Of a stretch of DNA of 64,000 bases, positions 11,417 through 18,812 are shown piece by piece. Position 1 is the stretch's first letter. Every line of letters begins with the position of its first letter. Origin of the DNA: Clostridioides difficile (GTDB lineage Bacteria > Bacillota > Clostridia > Peptostreptococcales > Peptostreptococcaceae); NCBI RefSeq assembly GCF_900243075.1, contig NZ_OEZH01000001.1, positions 1 through 64,000 on the forward strand, read 5' to 3'. The notes beneath the pieces were generated by a model, which saw nothing but the letters and a program-made list of their open reading frames with translations, ran no database searches and was not told where the DNA came from. Both the position numbers and the translations under genes were made by a program.

Positions 11417-12916
11417 TTAGCTATTTAATTCTGTCATGTATAATACACTTTTCATTGCATTCTTCCATTTTCTATACAGTTTTTCTCTATTTTGTTCACT
11501 TACATTAGAAGTATAGTTTTTTATATTTTCAGGTAAATGTTTAATTTCTTCTATACCATTCCAAACACCTAAACCAATCCCTCCTAAGTATGAAGAACCT
11601 AGAGCTGATAACTCTTCATTTTTATTTTTAGCAATCTTACAATCAAGTAAATCTGCTAAAAATTGATTATATATATCATTTACTGTTACTCCACCATCAA
11701 CACTTAAATTTTTAATCGTTATATTACTTTCCGATTCTAATATATCAATAGCATCTTTAACTTGATATGCTATTGACTCCATAGCAGCTCTCATTATATG
11801 CTTTTTATTCGTATTCCTAGATATACCTACTATAGATGCTCTCGCATCAGGCTTCCAAAATGGTACACCTATTCCTACAAATGCTGGTATAAAATATACA
11901 CCTTCATTATTTTTAACTTCTTCGACAGCTTTATTAAACTCTTCAAAATCTGAAAACAGACCTAGTTCATTTTTTATCCAGTTGATTGTATCTCCGCTAG
12001 AATTTACAATTCCTTCAACTGCATAGTTAATTATATTTTTAGTAATATAACCAACAGTCGATACAACTCCATTTTGAGAAGGAATAAAGTTTTTACCCAC
12101 ATTTATCATTATAGAATTACCAGTACCAAATGTAGACTTTGCCATACCTACTTCAAAACATCTTTGACCAAACAAAGCACCTTGAGAATCTCCAATTACT
12201 CCACTAATCTTAATATTTTCCGAAAAATATCCTTCAATATTAGTTTCTCCAAATATTTCATCTGATGGATATATTTTGGGTAACATACTCCTTGGTATAC
12301 CAAATATGTTCAATAAAGAATCGTCCCATTTCAAATCTCTTATATTAAGTAATAAGGTTCTACTAGCGTTAGTATAGTCTGTAGCATGACTTTTTTTATT
12401 AGTAAGATTCCAAACTAACCACGAATCAATATTACCAAGCAATAAATCCCCACGTTCAGCTTTATCTCTAGCTCCATCTACATTATCTAATATCCACTTG
12501 ACTTTAGTAGCTGAAAAATAAGGGTCTAATTTTAAACCAGTCTTTTCTTGTATTTCATTCTTATATCCACCTAGAGTTTTGCATATATCACTAGTTCTCC
12601 TACATTGCCATACTATTGCATTATATACAGGCTTACCCGTATTCTTATCCCAAACTACTACAGTTTCTCTTTGATTTGTTATAGAAATACCGGCTATATC
12701 CCTTGTACATAATTCATGAGATATGATTATTTCCTTTAATAAGCAGATTACATTACTGTATATTTCAATAGGGTCGTGTTCTATCCAACTATTATTAAGA
12801 TAATATTGGTTATGTTTCTTAGATAATTTATTTATTACTATTCCTCTACTATCTATAAGCAGTACCTTGGTTCCTGATGTACTCTGGTCTATGGTTAATA
12901 TATATTTTTTATCCAT
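11417..12916 (-). CDS. FGGY-family sugar kinase, glycerol-kinase-like
   Basis: A 499-residue FGGY kinase most like glycerol kinase. The ATP-site opening TIDQSTSGTKV and the C-terminal GSSYLGGIGLG segment are clear. The residues that contact glycerol in E. coli GlpK have counterparts: Arg-Glu in TNQRET, Trp in NAIVWQCRRT, Tyr in LDPYFSATK and Asp in VIGDSQGALFG. It lies in an operon between the transketolase genes and the isomerase, with no glycerol facilitator or glycerol-3-phosphate dehydrogenase nearby. A branched ketopentose whose end resembles glycerol, such as apulose, would be phosphorylated by the same geometry (inference). A plain glycerol kinase is the alternative. Confidence 0.82.
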   Translation of the reverse strand: MDKKYILTIDQSTSGTKVLLIDSRGIVINKLSKKHNQYYLNNSWIEHDPIEIYSNVICLLKEIIISHELCTRDIAGISITNQRETVVVWDKNTGKPVYNAIVWQCRRTSDICKTLGGYKNEIQEKTGLKLDPYFSATKVKWILDNVDGARDKAERGDLLLGNIDSWLVWNLTNKKSHATDYTNASRTLLLNIRDLKWDDSLLNIFGIPRSMLPKIYPSDEIFGETNIEGYFSENIKISGVIGDSQGALFGQRCFEVGMAKSTFGTGNSIMINVGKNFIPSQNGVVSTVGYITKNIINYAVEGIVNSSGDTINWIKNELGLFSDFEEFNKAVEEVKNNEGVYFIPAFVGIGVPFWKPDARASIVGISRNTNKKHIMRAAMESIAYQVKDAIDILESESNITIKNLSVDGGVTVNDIYNQFLADLLDCKIAKNKNEELSALGSSYLGGIGLGVWNGIEEIKHLPENIKNYTSNVSEQNREKLYRKWKNAMKSVLYMTELNS

Positions 12917-12928
12917 ATTTTTACCTCT

Positions 12929-13870
12929 TTAATTTTCACTAGATAGCATTTCCTTAGCTATTTTCACTATATTTTCGCTATTCAGTCCATAATAATTAAA
13001 TACTTCTTTACTATTACCTGCTATAGGAGATTCATCTGCTATTCCTAACACTTGCATCTTAATAGGGATATTTTGGACTACGACCTCTGATACTGCTGCT
13101 CCCAATCCACCATATATACTGTGTTCTTCTATTGTTATAATTCCCTTCGTTTCTTTAGAAGATTTTATTATAGCTTCTTTATCTAAAGGCTTAATTGTAT
13201 GCATATTTATTACTCTACATTCAATACCATGTTTTTCAAGTTCTATAGCTGCATCTAGTGCAATTCTTACTGTTTCACCAGTTGCTATCACTGTTATATC
13301 ATTTCCACTATGTAATTCATTAGCTCTACCTATTTTAAAATCAAAATCTTCATTTTCATATACATCTTCAACAGGATTTCTTCCTATTCTTATATAGGCT
13401 GGAATATCACTTTTATACAATTCTTGTATCATCTTCTTAGTTTCATGTCGGTCAGCCGGAAGCAGTACTTGTATATCTGGTATTGCTCTAGTTACTGCTA
13501 TATCTTGAAGAGAATGATGAGTCATTCCTAGAGCCCCATAGCTTACACCCCCACTTATTCCTATAAGTTTGACATTATTTTTAGAATAAGCCACATCTAT
13601 TTTTATTTGCTCTATACTTCTCATTGATAAAAAACATGCTGGAGAAGCTACATAAGTTTTTTTCCCACAAGATGCTAATCCCGATGCAATGCCAACTAAA
13701 TTTTGCTCTGCTATTCCAACTTCAACAAACTGTTCTGGATATAACTCAGCAAACTCTGACATGGAAGCAGAACCTCTAGAATCACTAGTTAAAACCATTA
13801 TATCTTTATCATATTTTGCTATATCCACTAAAGTATCACAAATTACTTTACGGTTTGCTATCTTATTCAT
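12929..13870 (-). CDS. Transketolase, C-terminal subunit (pyrimidine-binding and C domains)
   Basis: A 313-residue second half of a split transketolase. It contains the cofactor pyrimidine domain (FVEVGIAEQNLVGIASGLA, with the catalytic-type Glu) and a C-terminal domain beginning near residue 190. It starts directly after the stop of the N-terminal subunit, with a GGAGGGG site inside that gene's end, so the two are translationally linked. Split transketolases occur in housekeeping and pathway-specific forms. Its place beside a kinase and an isomerase suggests a dedicated ketose-phosphate substrate, as in the AptAB apulose-4-phosphate transketolase pathway. Confidence 0.88.
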   Translation of the reverse strand: MNKIANRKVICDTLVDIAKYDKDIMVLTSDSRGSASMSEFAELYPEQFVEVGIAEQNLVGIASGLASCGKKTYVASPACFLSMRSIEQIKIDVAYSKNNVKLIGISGGVSYGALGMTHHSLQDIAVTRAIPDIQVLLPADRHETKKMIQELYKSDIPAYIRIGRNPVEDVYENEDFDFKIGRANELHSGNDITVIATGETVRIALDAAIELEKHGIECRVINMHTIKPLDKEAIIKSSKETKGIITIEEHSIYGGLGAAVSEVVVQNIPIKMQVLGIADESPIAGNSKEVFNYYGLNSENIVKIAKEMLSSEN

Positions 13871-14692
13871 CTATTTCCCCTCCTTTAAATCTTTAACTGC
13901 TTTTATGTATTGCTCCTCTGTTAGCACTCCATGATGCCATTTTATGTTATTTTCCATAAAAGATATTCCTTTACCCTTTATGGTGTTAGCTATTATCATT
14001 GTTGGATTATTTTTTTTCAATGGTATCTTATCAAAGACTTCAACCAATTCTGTTATATTATTTCCATCTACCTGAACTACTTTCCAGCCAAAGCTCTGCC
14101 ACTTTTCGCGAAGATTTTCAAGTGTCATAACTTCTTCTGTAGTTCCTGATATTTGCAATTTATTTCTATCTATAATTGCTACTAGGTTATCTAACTTATA
14201 ATGACTAGCTGCCATAGCTCCTTCCCATACAGACCCTTCAGCTAATTCACCATCTCCCATAAGGGTAAAAATTCTGTAGCTTTTCTTATCACGCTTTCCT
14301 GCTATGGCCATACCTACAGCTAATGAAAGACCATGTCCTAGAGAACCTGTATTAACCTCTACTCCTGCATTTTTATTGTTTGGATGACCTATAAGTGTTG
14401 AATTAAATTGGCTATATCTTTTTAACTTATCTCTACTAAAAAAGCCTTTATCAGCTAATATACAGTATAGAGCTTCTGCTATATGGCCTTTACTTAATAT
14501 GAATCTATCTCTATTTAAGTCTTTTGCGTTTTCAGGACTTATATTCATTACATGGTAATAAAGAGTTGTTAAGATATCAGTACTAGACATTGCACCTCCT
14601 ATATGACCTGCTTTTGCATTATATACAACATCTAATATTTCTTTTCTTATTTGATTTGATTTTTCTTCTAACCTTTTAATCTGTTTGTTCAT
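13871..14692 (-). CDS. Transketolase, N-terminal (thiamine diphosphate) subunit
   Basis: A 273-residue N-terminal half of transketolase. It carries the thiamine diphosphate motif LMGDGELAEGSVWEGAMAA followed by DRNKLQISG, plus the GHPNNK and GSLGHGLSLAVG motifs. It is the first gene of the tkt-kinase-isomerase-lacI-DUF4038 operon and has a GGAGGGAGACT ribosome site. The upstream 150 bp contain three copies of the AAATATTT palindrome. It forms the active enzyme with the next gene. Confidence 0.88.
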   Translation of the reverse strand: MNKQIKRLEEKSNQIRKEILDVVYNAKAGHIGGAMSSTDILTTLYYHVMNISPENAKDLNRDRFILSKGHIAEALYCILADKGFFSRDKLKRYSQFNSTLIGHPNNKNAGVEVNTGSLGHGLSLAVGMAIAGKRDKKSYRIFTLMGDGELAEGSVWEGAMAASHYKLDNLVAIIDRNKLQISGTTEEVMTLENLREKWQSFGWKVVQVDGNNITELVEVFDKIPLKKNNPTMIIANTIKGKGISFMENNIKWHHGVLTEEQYIKAVKDLKEGK

Positions 14693-14726
14693 AGTCTCCC
14701 TCCATATAAATCTTCTTTTTATATTT

Positions 14727-14840
14727 AGTAAATATTTAGTTATATTTTTATATTATCACTTATTTTTAAATTAGTAAATATTTATTATTATTTATGATAA
14801 TTATTTAGTTCTTATTTATTTACATCACTAAATATTTAGT
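14727..14840. promoter_or_regulatory. Operator array upstream of the transketolase operon
   Basis: Three copies of one palindrome: AGTAAATATTTAGT (14727-14740), AGTAAATATTTATT (14773-14786) and the perfect ACTAAATATTTAGT (14827-14840). Related copies lie at 7173, 7346-7381 and 9905-9928 and define a probable local regulon. The gap 14693-15250 also holds the repeat element at 14919 and a transposase remnant. Confidence 0.65.
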
Positions 14841-14918
14841 TAATAGAAAGTAAATTAAAATTATATCGGATATCTAAAGTTATAAATAAAACCTATAATT
14901 TATAAACAGAAAAAGTGA

Positions 14919-15030
14919 GTGTCTCAAAATGAACTTTTTAGTTCATGAGGCACTCTTTTTCGTATGAAATCAAATGTATTTTCATCATTTCAGCAACAAA
15001 AAAGAGGCTTATCTCTCTATTTTGAGACAA
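14919..15030. repeat. MITE-like repeat, copy 1
   Basis: A 112-bp element with terminal inverted repeats GTGTCTCAAAAT and ATTTTGAGACAA. Internally the left half forms a hairpin (arms around AATGAAC/GTTCAT) ending in CACTCTTTTT, so it could terminate plus-strand transcription, and the right half has GAGG/CCTC arms. A second copy of similar sequence and length lies at 30523-30632. No transposase is inside, so it resembles a non-autonomous element or a mobile terminator. Confidence 0.65.
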
Positions 15031-15042
15031 CCTCTTTTTCAC

Positions 15043-15123
15043 GAATTCTAATGTTGCTCTTATTCTATCATCATTAGATTTATAGTTACAATTTTTACAA
15101 CAAAATATAGGATTTTTCTTATA
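15043..15123 (-). pseudogene. Remnant of a TnpB/OrfB-type transposase C-terminus
   Basis: A minus-strand frame of about 27 codons reads NPIFCCKNCNYKSNDDRIRA, which resembles the zinc ribbon and RuvC-III end of IS605-type TnpB proteins (C-x2-C-x-Y..NDDRI). The upstream part is stopped by TGA at 15126 and the downstream part runs into the repeat. Only this fragment is left, so it is a decayed insertion, related in kind to the IStron at the window start. The identification rests on a short match. Confidence 0.4.
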
Positions 15124-15250
15124 TCATTTACAAAACTATTTTCTCTTAAACCTATAAACTTAATTATACATTTTGCAGATTTATTTCCATATTCTTAAAG
15201 TTTTTTCTTAGGATTTTATAATGTACTCTTTTTGATAAATATTTATACAT

Positions 15251-15772
15251 TTACTTATTTTCTCTAATCTCATCAAATCCAACTATAGGTATCTCTAAAT
15301 TATACTCTTTAAGTAGCTTTTCTAACTCTTCTATAAAAATACCTCTCCCATCTACCATTTGTACATCATTTATTTTATTCATCAATTCATTACAACCACT
15401 CAATTCACCAAGCCAACTTTTAGAACTACATGTCTTATTATAACCACAACTTGGGCTACCATCTATTGCAATGATACTTTTTAGATCATAATTATTTTTT
15501 AAATATTCATCAAATTGTCTTACATAAGGTATTAACATTTGTCTACATTGTTCTCTAAAAAACAAATTATCAAACTGCTCTTTTACATGCCCCCACCTAT
15601 TTATTCCATACATAATTATTTCTGGACATGGTAGTTGAATTATTCCATATCCTTTATTTATTAAATCTATTGCTATATTTTGTGCTCCTTTAAATTCTGA
15701 CGGCCCCTCTACTTTAGAGTTACAGTTTAATATACAATGACATACTACTACAATCTCTCTATTTCTCTTCAT
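15251..15772 (-). CDS. TudS-related putative desulfidase (CD3072 family, DUF523-like)
   Basis: A 173-residue protein with clustered cysteines: CHCILNC at the N-terminus, LPCPEIIMYG near residue 50, and SPSCGYNKTC near residue 110. These positions match the three cysteines that bind the [4Fe-4S] cluster of TudS-type thiouracil desulfidases in the DUF523 family. I recognise the CHCILN version as the family named for C. difficile CD3072. It is transcribed away from an ECF S component, which suggests that the transported compound carries sulfur. Reaction and substrate are inferred. Confidence 0.75.
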   Translation of the reverse strand: MKRNREIVVVCHCILNCNSKVEGPSEFKGAQNIAIDLINKGYGIIQLPCPEIIMYGINRWGHVKEQFDNLFFREQCRQMLIPYVRQFDEYLKNNYDLKSIIAIDGSPSCGYNKTCSSKSWLGELSGCNELMNKINDVQMVDGRGIFIEELEKLLKEYNLEIPIVGFDEIRENK

Positions 15773-15938
15773 AATAATCTCCTTAGTTATTCTTAATTTT
15801 AATGATACTACATATTTTGATAATTATATTATTTATTTGTTCTATATTTATAATATTCTATATAGAAATATACAATTAGTAATCTTTTATAATCTATACT
15901 ATGATAAATGTATACATTTTTTTTAGGAGGTATTATAA

Positions 15939-16505
15939 TTGAATACTAAGAAAATCACATTTTCTTCAATGTGTATAGTTATTAACATTGTCTTAGGTAT
16001 GGTTATATCTATGATAAATATACCATTATTATTTTTAGATACAGTTGGTACTGTGCTTGGGGCTGTTGTATTAGGTCCTTTTTGGGGTGCTCTTATTGGT
16101 GGATGTACAAACTTAGTTTTAGGTGTTATATCAGGTCCTACAAATATACCTTTTGCCCTTATAAATATTGTTCTTGGTCTTATTGTTGGATATATTTCTA
16201 AGAAAAAAGGTTTTGGTTATAAAGAAGCTATTATTACAGGAGTAATTTTATCTATTGTTTGTCCTTTAATTGGTACTCCTATTTCAGTTTTATTGTTTGG
16301 TGGTTTAAGCGGAAGTGGTGCTGATTTATTGGTCGGTTTTTTAGTTCAATCTGGACAGAAGATATTTACTGCTGCATTCTTTCCAAGAATTCTTAGTAAT
16401 ATAGTGGACAAGCCTTTATCTTGCATTACGGTGGTATATTTTATAAGTAAAATGCCTAAAGGTTTTATAAGCCAATATAGTAAAAAAACATCTAGTTATT
16501 CTTAG
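15939..16505 (+). CDS. ECF transporter S component (CD3073 family)
   Basis: A 188-residue membrane protein with five or six hydrophobic helices and a loop containing VGTVLGAVVLGPFWGALIGG and ISGPTNIPFALIN, typical of substrate-binding S components of energy-coupling factor transporters. The start is TTG 15939 after AGGAGGTATTATAA. No ATPase or T component is in the window, so it must share a general ECF module. It is divergent from the TudS-related gene across 166 bp, and the pair probably handle the same compound. The substrate is unknown. Confidence 0.8.
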   Translation: MNTKKITFSSMCIVINIVLGMVISMINIPLLFLDTVGTVLGAVVLGPFWGALIGGCTNLVLGVISGPTNIPFALINIVLGLIVGYISKKKGFGYKEAIITGVILSIVCPLIGTPISVLLFGGLSGSGADLLVGFLVQSGQKIFTAAFFPRILSNIVDKPLSCITVVYFISKMPKGFISQYSKKTSSYS

Positions 16506-16644
16506 TAAATTGTATATACTATATGATTTGTTAAAGCTTATAACGAATTTATACATATGTATTTGTATAATATATTTTCTACTTTATTTTTCATTAATTT
16601 TAGTATTGGTGATTTAATTATGCATTATTTGTATTAATTTAATT

Positions 16645-16705
16645 AAATATAACCTCTTAATATAAATTTTGATTCTAAAATTGTATTAAGAGGTTATATT
16701 TTTGT
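16645..16705 (+). terminator. Intrinsic terminator after the ECF S component
   Basis: The stem ATATAACCTCTTAATA pairs with TATTAAGAGGTTATAT and is followed by TTTTTG. The 279-bp gap 16506-16784 holds nothing else that I can identify. Confidence 0.8.
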
Positions 16706-16784
16706 TTTATAATATCCTTAAAGTTTTATGACAATTTATGGAATACATGTTTTATATTTTAGTTAAAATGTCTCTCTCTAAAAA

Positions 16785-17066
16785 TCATTTTTTACAAGTA
16801 TTTCTTATACTAACAAATACATCCTCATTTTCTATAAACAACTCATACATATCTTCAAACTCTGGTATATCATATCCATGAGAGTCATCATTTCTTAATT
16901 TTCTAAGCGTTTCTATAACTATAGAAGCATTTTGTGGTAATAATAACTCAGGCATTTCTTCTTTATCATATAAGATTTTGAAGTTTTGTAGGTCATATAA
17001 GCAAGAACCAAAATCCCTATTTACTTCTTCTATTGAATTCCAAGATAATTTATTTCTAATTACCAT
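16785..17066 (-). CDS. HEPN-domain protein, HepT-like toxin candidate
   Basis: A 93-residue protein whose RNDDSHGY fits the RX4HXY RNase motif of HepT toxins. It overlaps the end of the nucleotidyltransferase gene by 11 bp and has its own GGAGGG site inside that gene. Known HepT proteins are around 130-140 residues, so this one is short, mainly before the motif. It could be a compact member or one that has lost helices. It would be an RNase neutralised by its partner. The pairing and motif support the call; overall similarity is weak by eye. Confidence 0.6.
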   Translation of the reverse strand: MVIRNKLSWNSIEEVNRDFGSCLYDLQNFKILYDKEEMPELLLPQNASIVIETLRKLRNDDSHGYDIPEFEDMYELFIENEDVFVSIRNTCKK

Positions 17067-17436
17067 ACATATCCCTCCAATCTAAGATATCTATTACATC
17101 ACTATTTTCAAAATAGAAATTATTTATATAATCCTTGAAATCTTTAGATTCATAAATAACATCACCTTCTAAAATAGACTTTCTAAGTGCTATTGTATAG
17201 TTATTTGTAATAATCTTTAAGTCTACATCAACATCTAATATATTTCTTAGAGCCTCTGTTTTCGTTGCAAGTTCTGTAATTGGTACTTTTTTGATAGGAA
17301 TCCATGCTATATCTATATCACTTTTTGATGTATGCCTATCTGTTCCATAACTACCAAATATTATAATGGCTAGAGTATTTTCTTTTGGAAATATATTTAT
17401 TATTGAGTTTTTAATCTCATCTGATATATTCCTCAT
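17056..17436 (-). CDS. MNT-domain nucleotidyltransferase, MntA-like antitoxin candidate
   Basis: A 126-residue minimal nucleotidyltransferase. The sequence GSYGTDRHTSKSDID fits the GSX10DXD active-site pattern exactly, and a third acidic residue lies in VDVDLKI. In type VII toxin-antitoxin systems such proteins AMPylate the HEPN toxin and block it. It is the first gene of a two-gene overlapping unit with the HEPN gene. The start ATG follows GAGGTGATTAA. Confidence 0.75.
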   Translation of the reverse strand: MRNISDEIKNSIINIFPKENTLAIIIFGSYGTDRHTSKSDIDIAWIPIKKVPITELATKTEALRNILDVDVDLKIITNNYTIALRKSILEGDVIYESKDFKDYINNFYFENSDVIDILDWRDMYGN

Positions 17437-17923
17437 TTAATCACCTCGTATTTATTATGTAATATTACTTAAATGCTTATCCTTTAAAAGTTCTTTACAT
17501 TAATGAATTAAAGTTGTCTTATAACTATTTTAAATTAATTTCATTTCTAGTTTTCATTTATCTACTTAATTAACAGAATCATTGAATTGCATCTAAAAAC
17601 TTACTTTTCATACTCATATCTTATCCACTTTACTTCTCAATTCATCTATAGTCATATACGACTTTAAATAAAATAATTTGAATATATACTATACAAAATT
17701 ATTTTATCATATATTCATCATTGAAGTATAATCTACTTTAATAATTATTCCTCTATTATGGTCTTTTTACTATCAAACTAAAATAAAATAAAAGATTTTT
17801 TATGGAATAAATAATATCTTATTTATTTCATATTTCTAATTTGACCTCTTAAATATACAAAATAAAGTAAGATATCTATTATAGACATCTTACTTTATTT
17901 TCATTTATGACTAGATTTTATCA
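17437..17923. other. 487-bp intergenic region
   Basis: AT-rich sequence between the toxin-antitoxin pair and the aldolase. It contains the bidirectional terminator at 17859-17901. The minus strand has only very short open pieces (13 codons or fewer) with no recognisable protein; they could be decayed coding sequence. Confidence 0.5.
17859..17901. terminator. Terminator after the aldolase gene
   Basis: AAAATAAAGTAAGAT pairs with ATCTTACTTTATTTT around a short loop. On the minus strand the stem ends in TTTATTTT, 22 bp past the aldolase stop. Confidence 0.75.
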
Positions 17924-18793
17924 TTAACACTCAACTGTCCCTACTGCTTTTCCTACACATCCACAAACTTCCATTCTACTCTTAACAAACTCTTTAACTG
18001 AATCTAAACCTTTTTTACCATATTTCTTAGGGTCAATTACTTCTGGGTCAGAATTAAGCACATCCTTAATCCCATTACTATAAGCAATCCTTAATTCTGT
18101 TGCATAATTAACCTTGCAAATCCCTCTTTTTATAGATTCCTTAATAATCTCATCTGGTATCCCAGACCCACCATGTAATACTAATGGAACTGATACAACC
18201 TCTCTAATCTCAGATAATCTATCTAAATCAAGCTTTGGTTCTCCCTTATATAGCCCATGTGCTGTACCTATTGCTACTGCCAAAGATGATACCCCTGTTC
18301 TCTCTACAAACTCTTTTGCTTCTAATGGGTCTGTATATGCTCCACCATCACCACCATCTAAATCGTCTTCCTTACCTCCAACTTTACCTAATTCAGCTTC
18401 AACAGGTATATCTGAAGGCATACATGCATCTACAACAGATTTAGATATTGAAATATTATCTTCGTAACTTTCATGAGAACCATCAATCATAATAGAAGTA
18501 TATCCAACTCTAAGTGCCTGCATAGCTAGTCCAAAACTTGAACCATGGTCTAAGTGCATTGCTACAGGAACACTTGCCTTCTCTGATGCTACTTTTACAT
18601 TCGCTAAATAATAATCTAGTCCTGCATACTTTATTGTTGAAGGTGTTGTTTGCAATATTACTGGTGATTTAAGTTCTTCAGCAGCCTCTATTACTGCCAT
18701 AACCATCTCCATATTTTCAACATTAAATGCACCTACTGCATAATGCCCTTCTTGTGCATCTAATAATATTTGTTTAGTTGTCACTAATGCCAT
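17924..18793 (-). CDS. Class II fructose-/tagatose-bisphosphate aldolase
   Basis: A 289-residue zinc-dependent aldolase. The zinc ligands are visible in HLDHGSS, GTAHGLYKGEP and LHGGSGIP. It splits fructose- or tagatose-1,6-bisphosphate into glyceraldehyde-3-phosphate and dihydroxyacetone phosphate; GatY/KbaY and Fba cannot be told apart by eye. It is the last gene of an operon with a fructose-type PTS and a 1-phosphofructokinase-like kinase, which supply the bisphosphate. The start ATG follows AGGAGGATAAATT. Confidence 0.85.
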   Translation of the reverse strand: MALVTTKQILLDAQEGHYAVGAFNVENMEMVMAVIEAAEELKSPVILQTTPSTIKYAGLDYYLANVKVASEKASVPVAMHLDHGSSFGLAMQALRVGYTSIMIDGSHESYEDNISISKSVVDACMPSDIPVEAELGKVGGKEDDLDGGDGGAYTDPLEAKEFVERTGVSSLAVAIGTAHGLYKGEPKLDLDRLSEIREVVSVPLVLHGGSGIPDEIIKESIKRGICKVNYATELRIAYSNGIKDVLNSDPEVIDPKKYGKKGLDSVKEFVKSRMEVCGCVGKAVGTVEC

Positions 18794-18812
18794 AATTTAT
18801 CCTCCTATATAT

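Noticed and set aside
7464-14692. Sulfoquinovose (sulfo-transketolase) pathway as the role of the isomerase and split transketolase
   Set aside because: An L-fucose-isomerase-like protein and a split transketolase occur there too, but that route needs no glycerol-like kinase, and the nearby GH31 enzyme has the alpha-xylosidase FGERIP context instead of sulfoquinovosidase features. No sulfonate exporter is present.
15043-15123. Intact small protein instead of a transposase remnant
   Set aside because: No start codon or ribosome site precedes the cysteine-rich stretch, and the frame continues straight through the repeat element.
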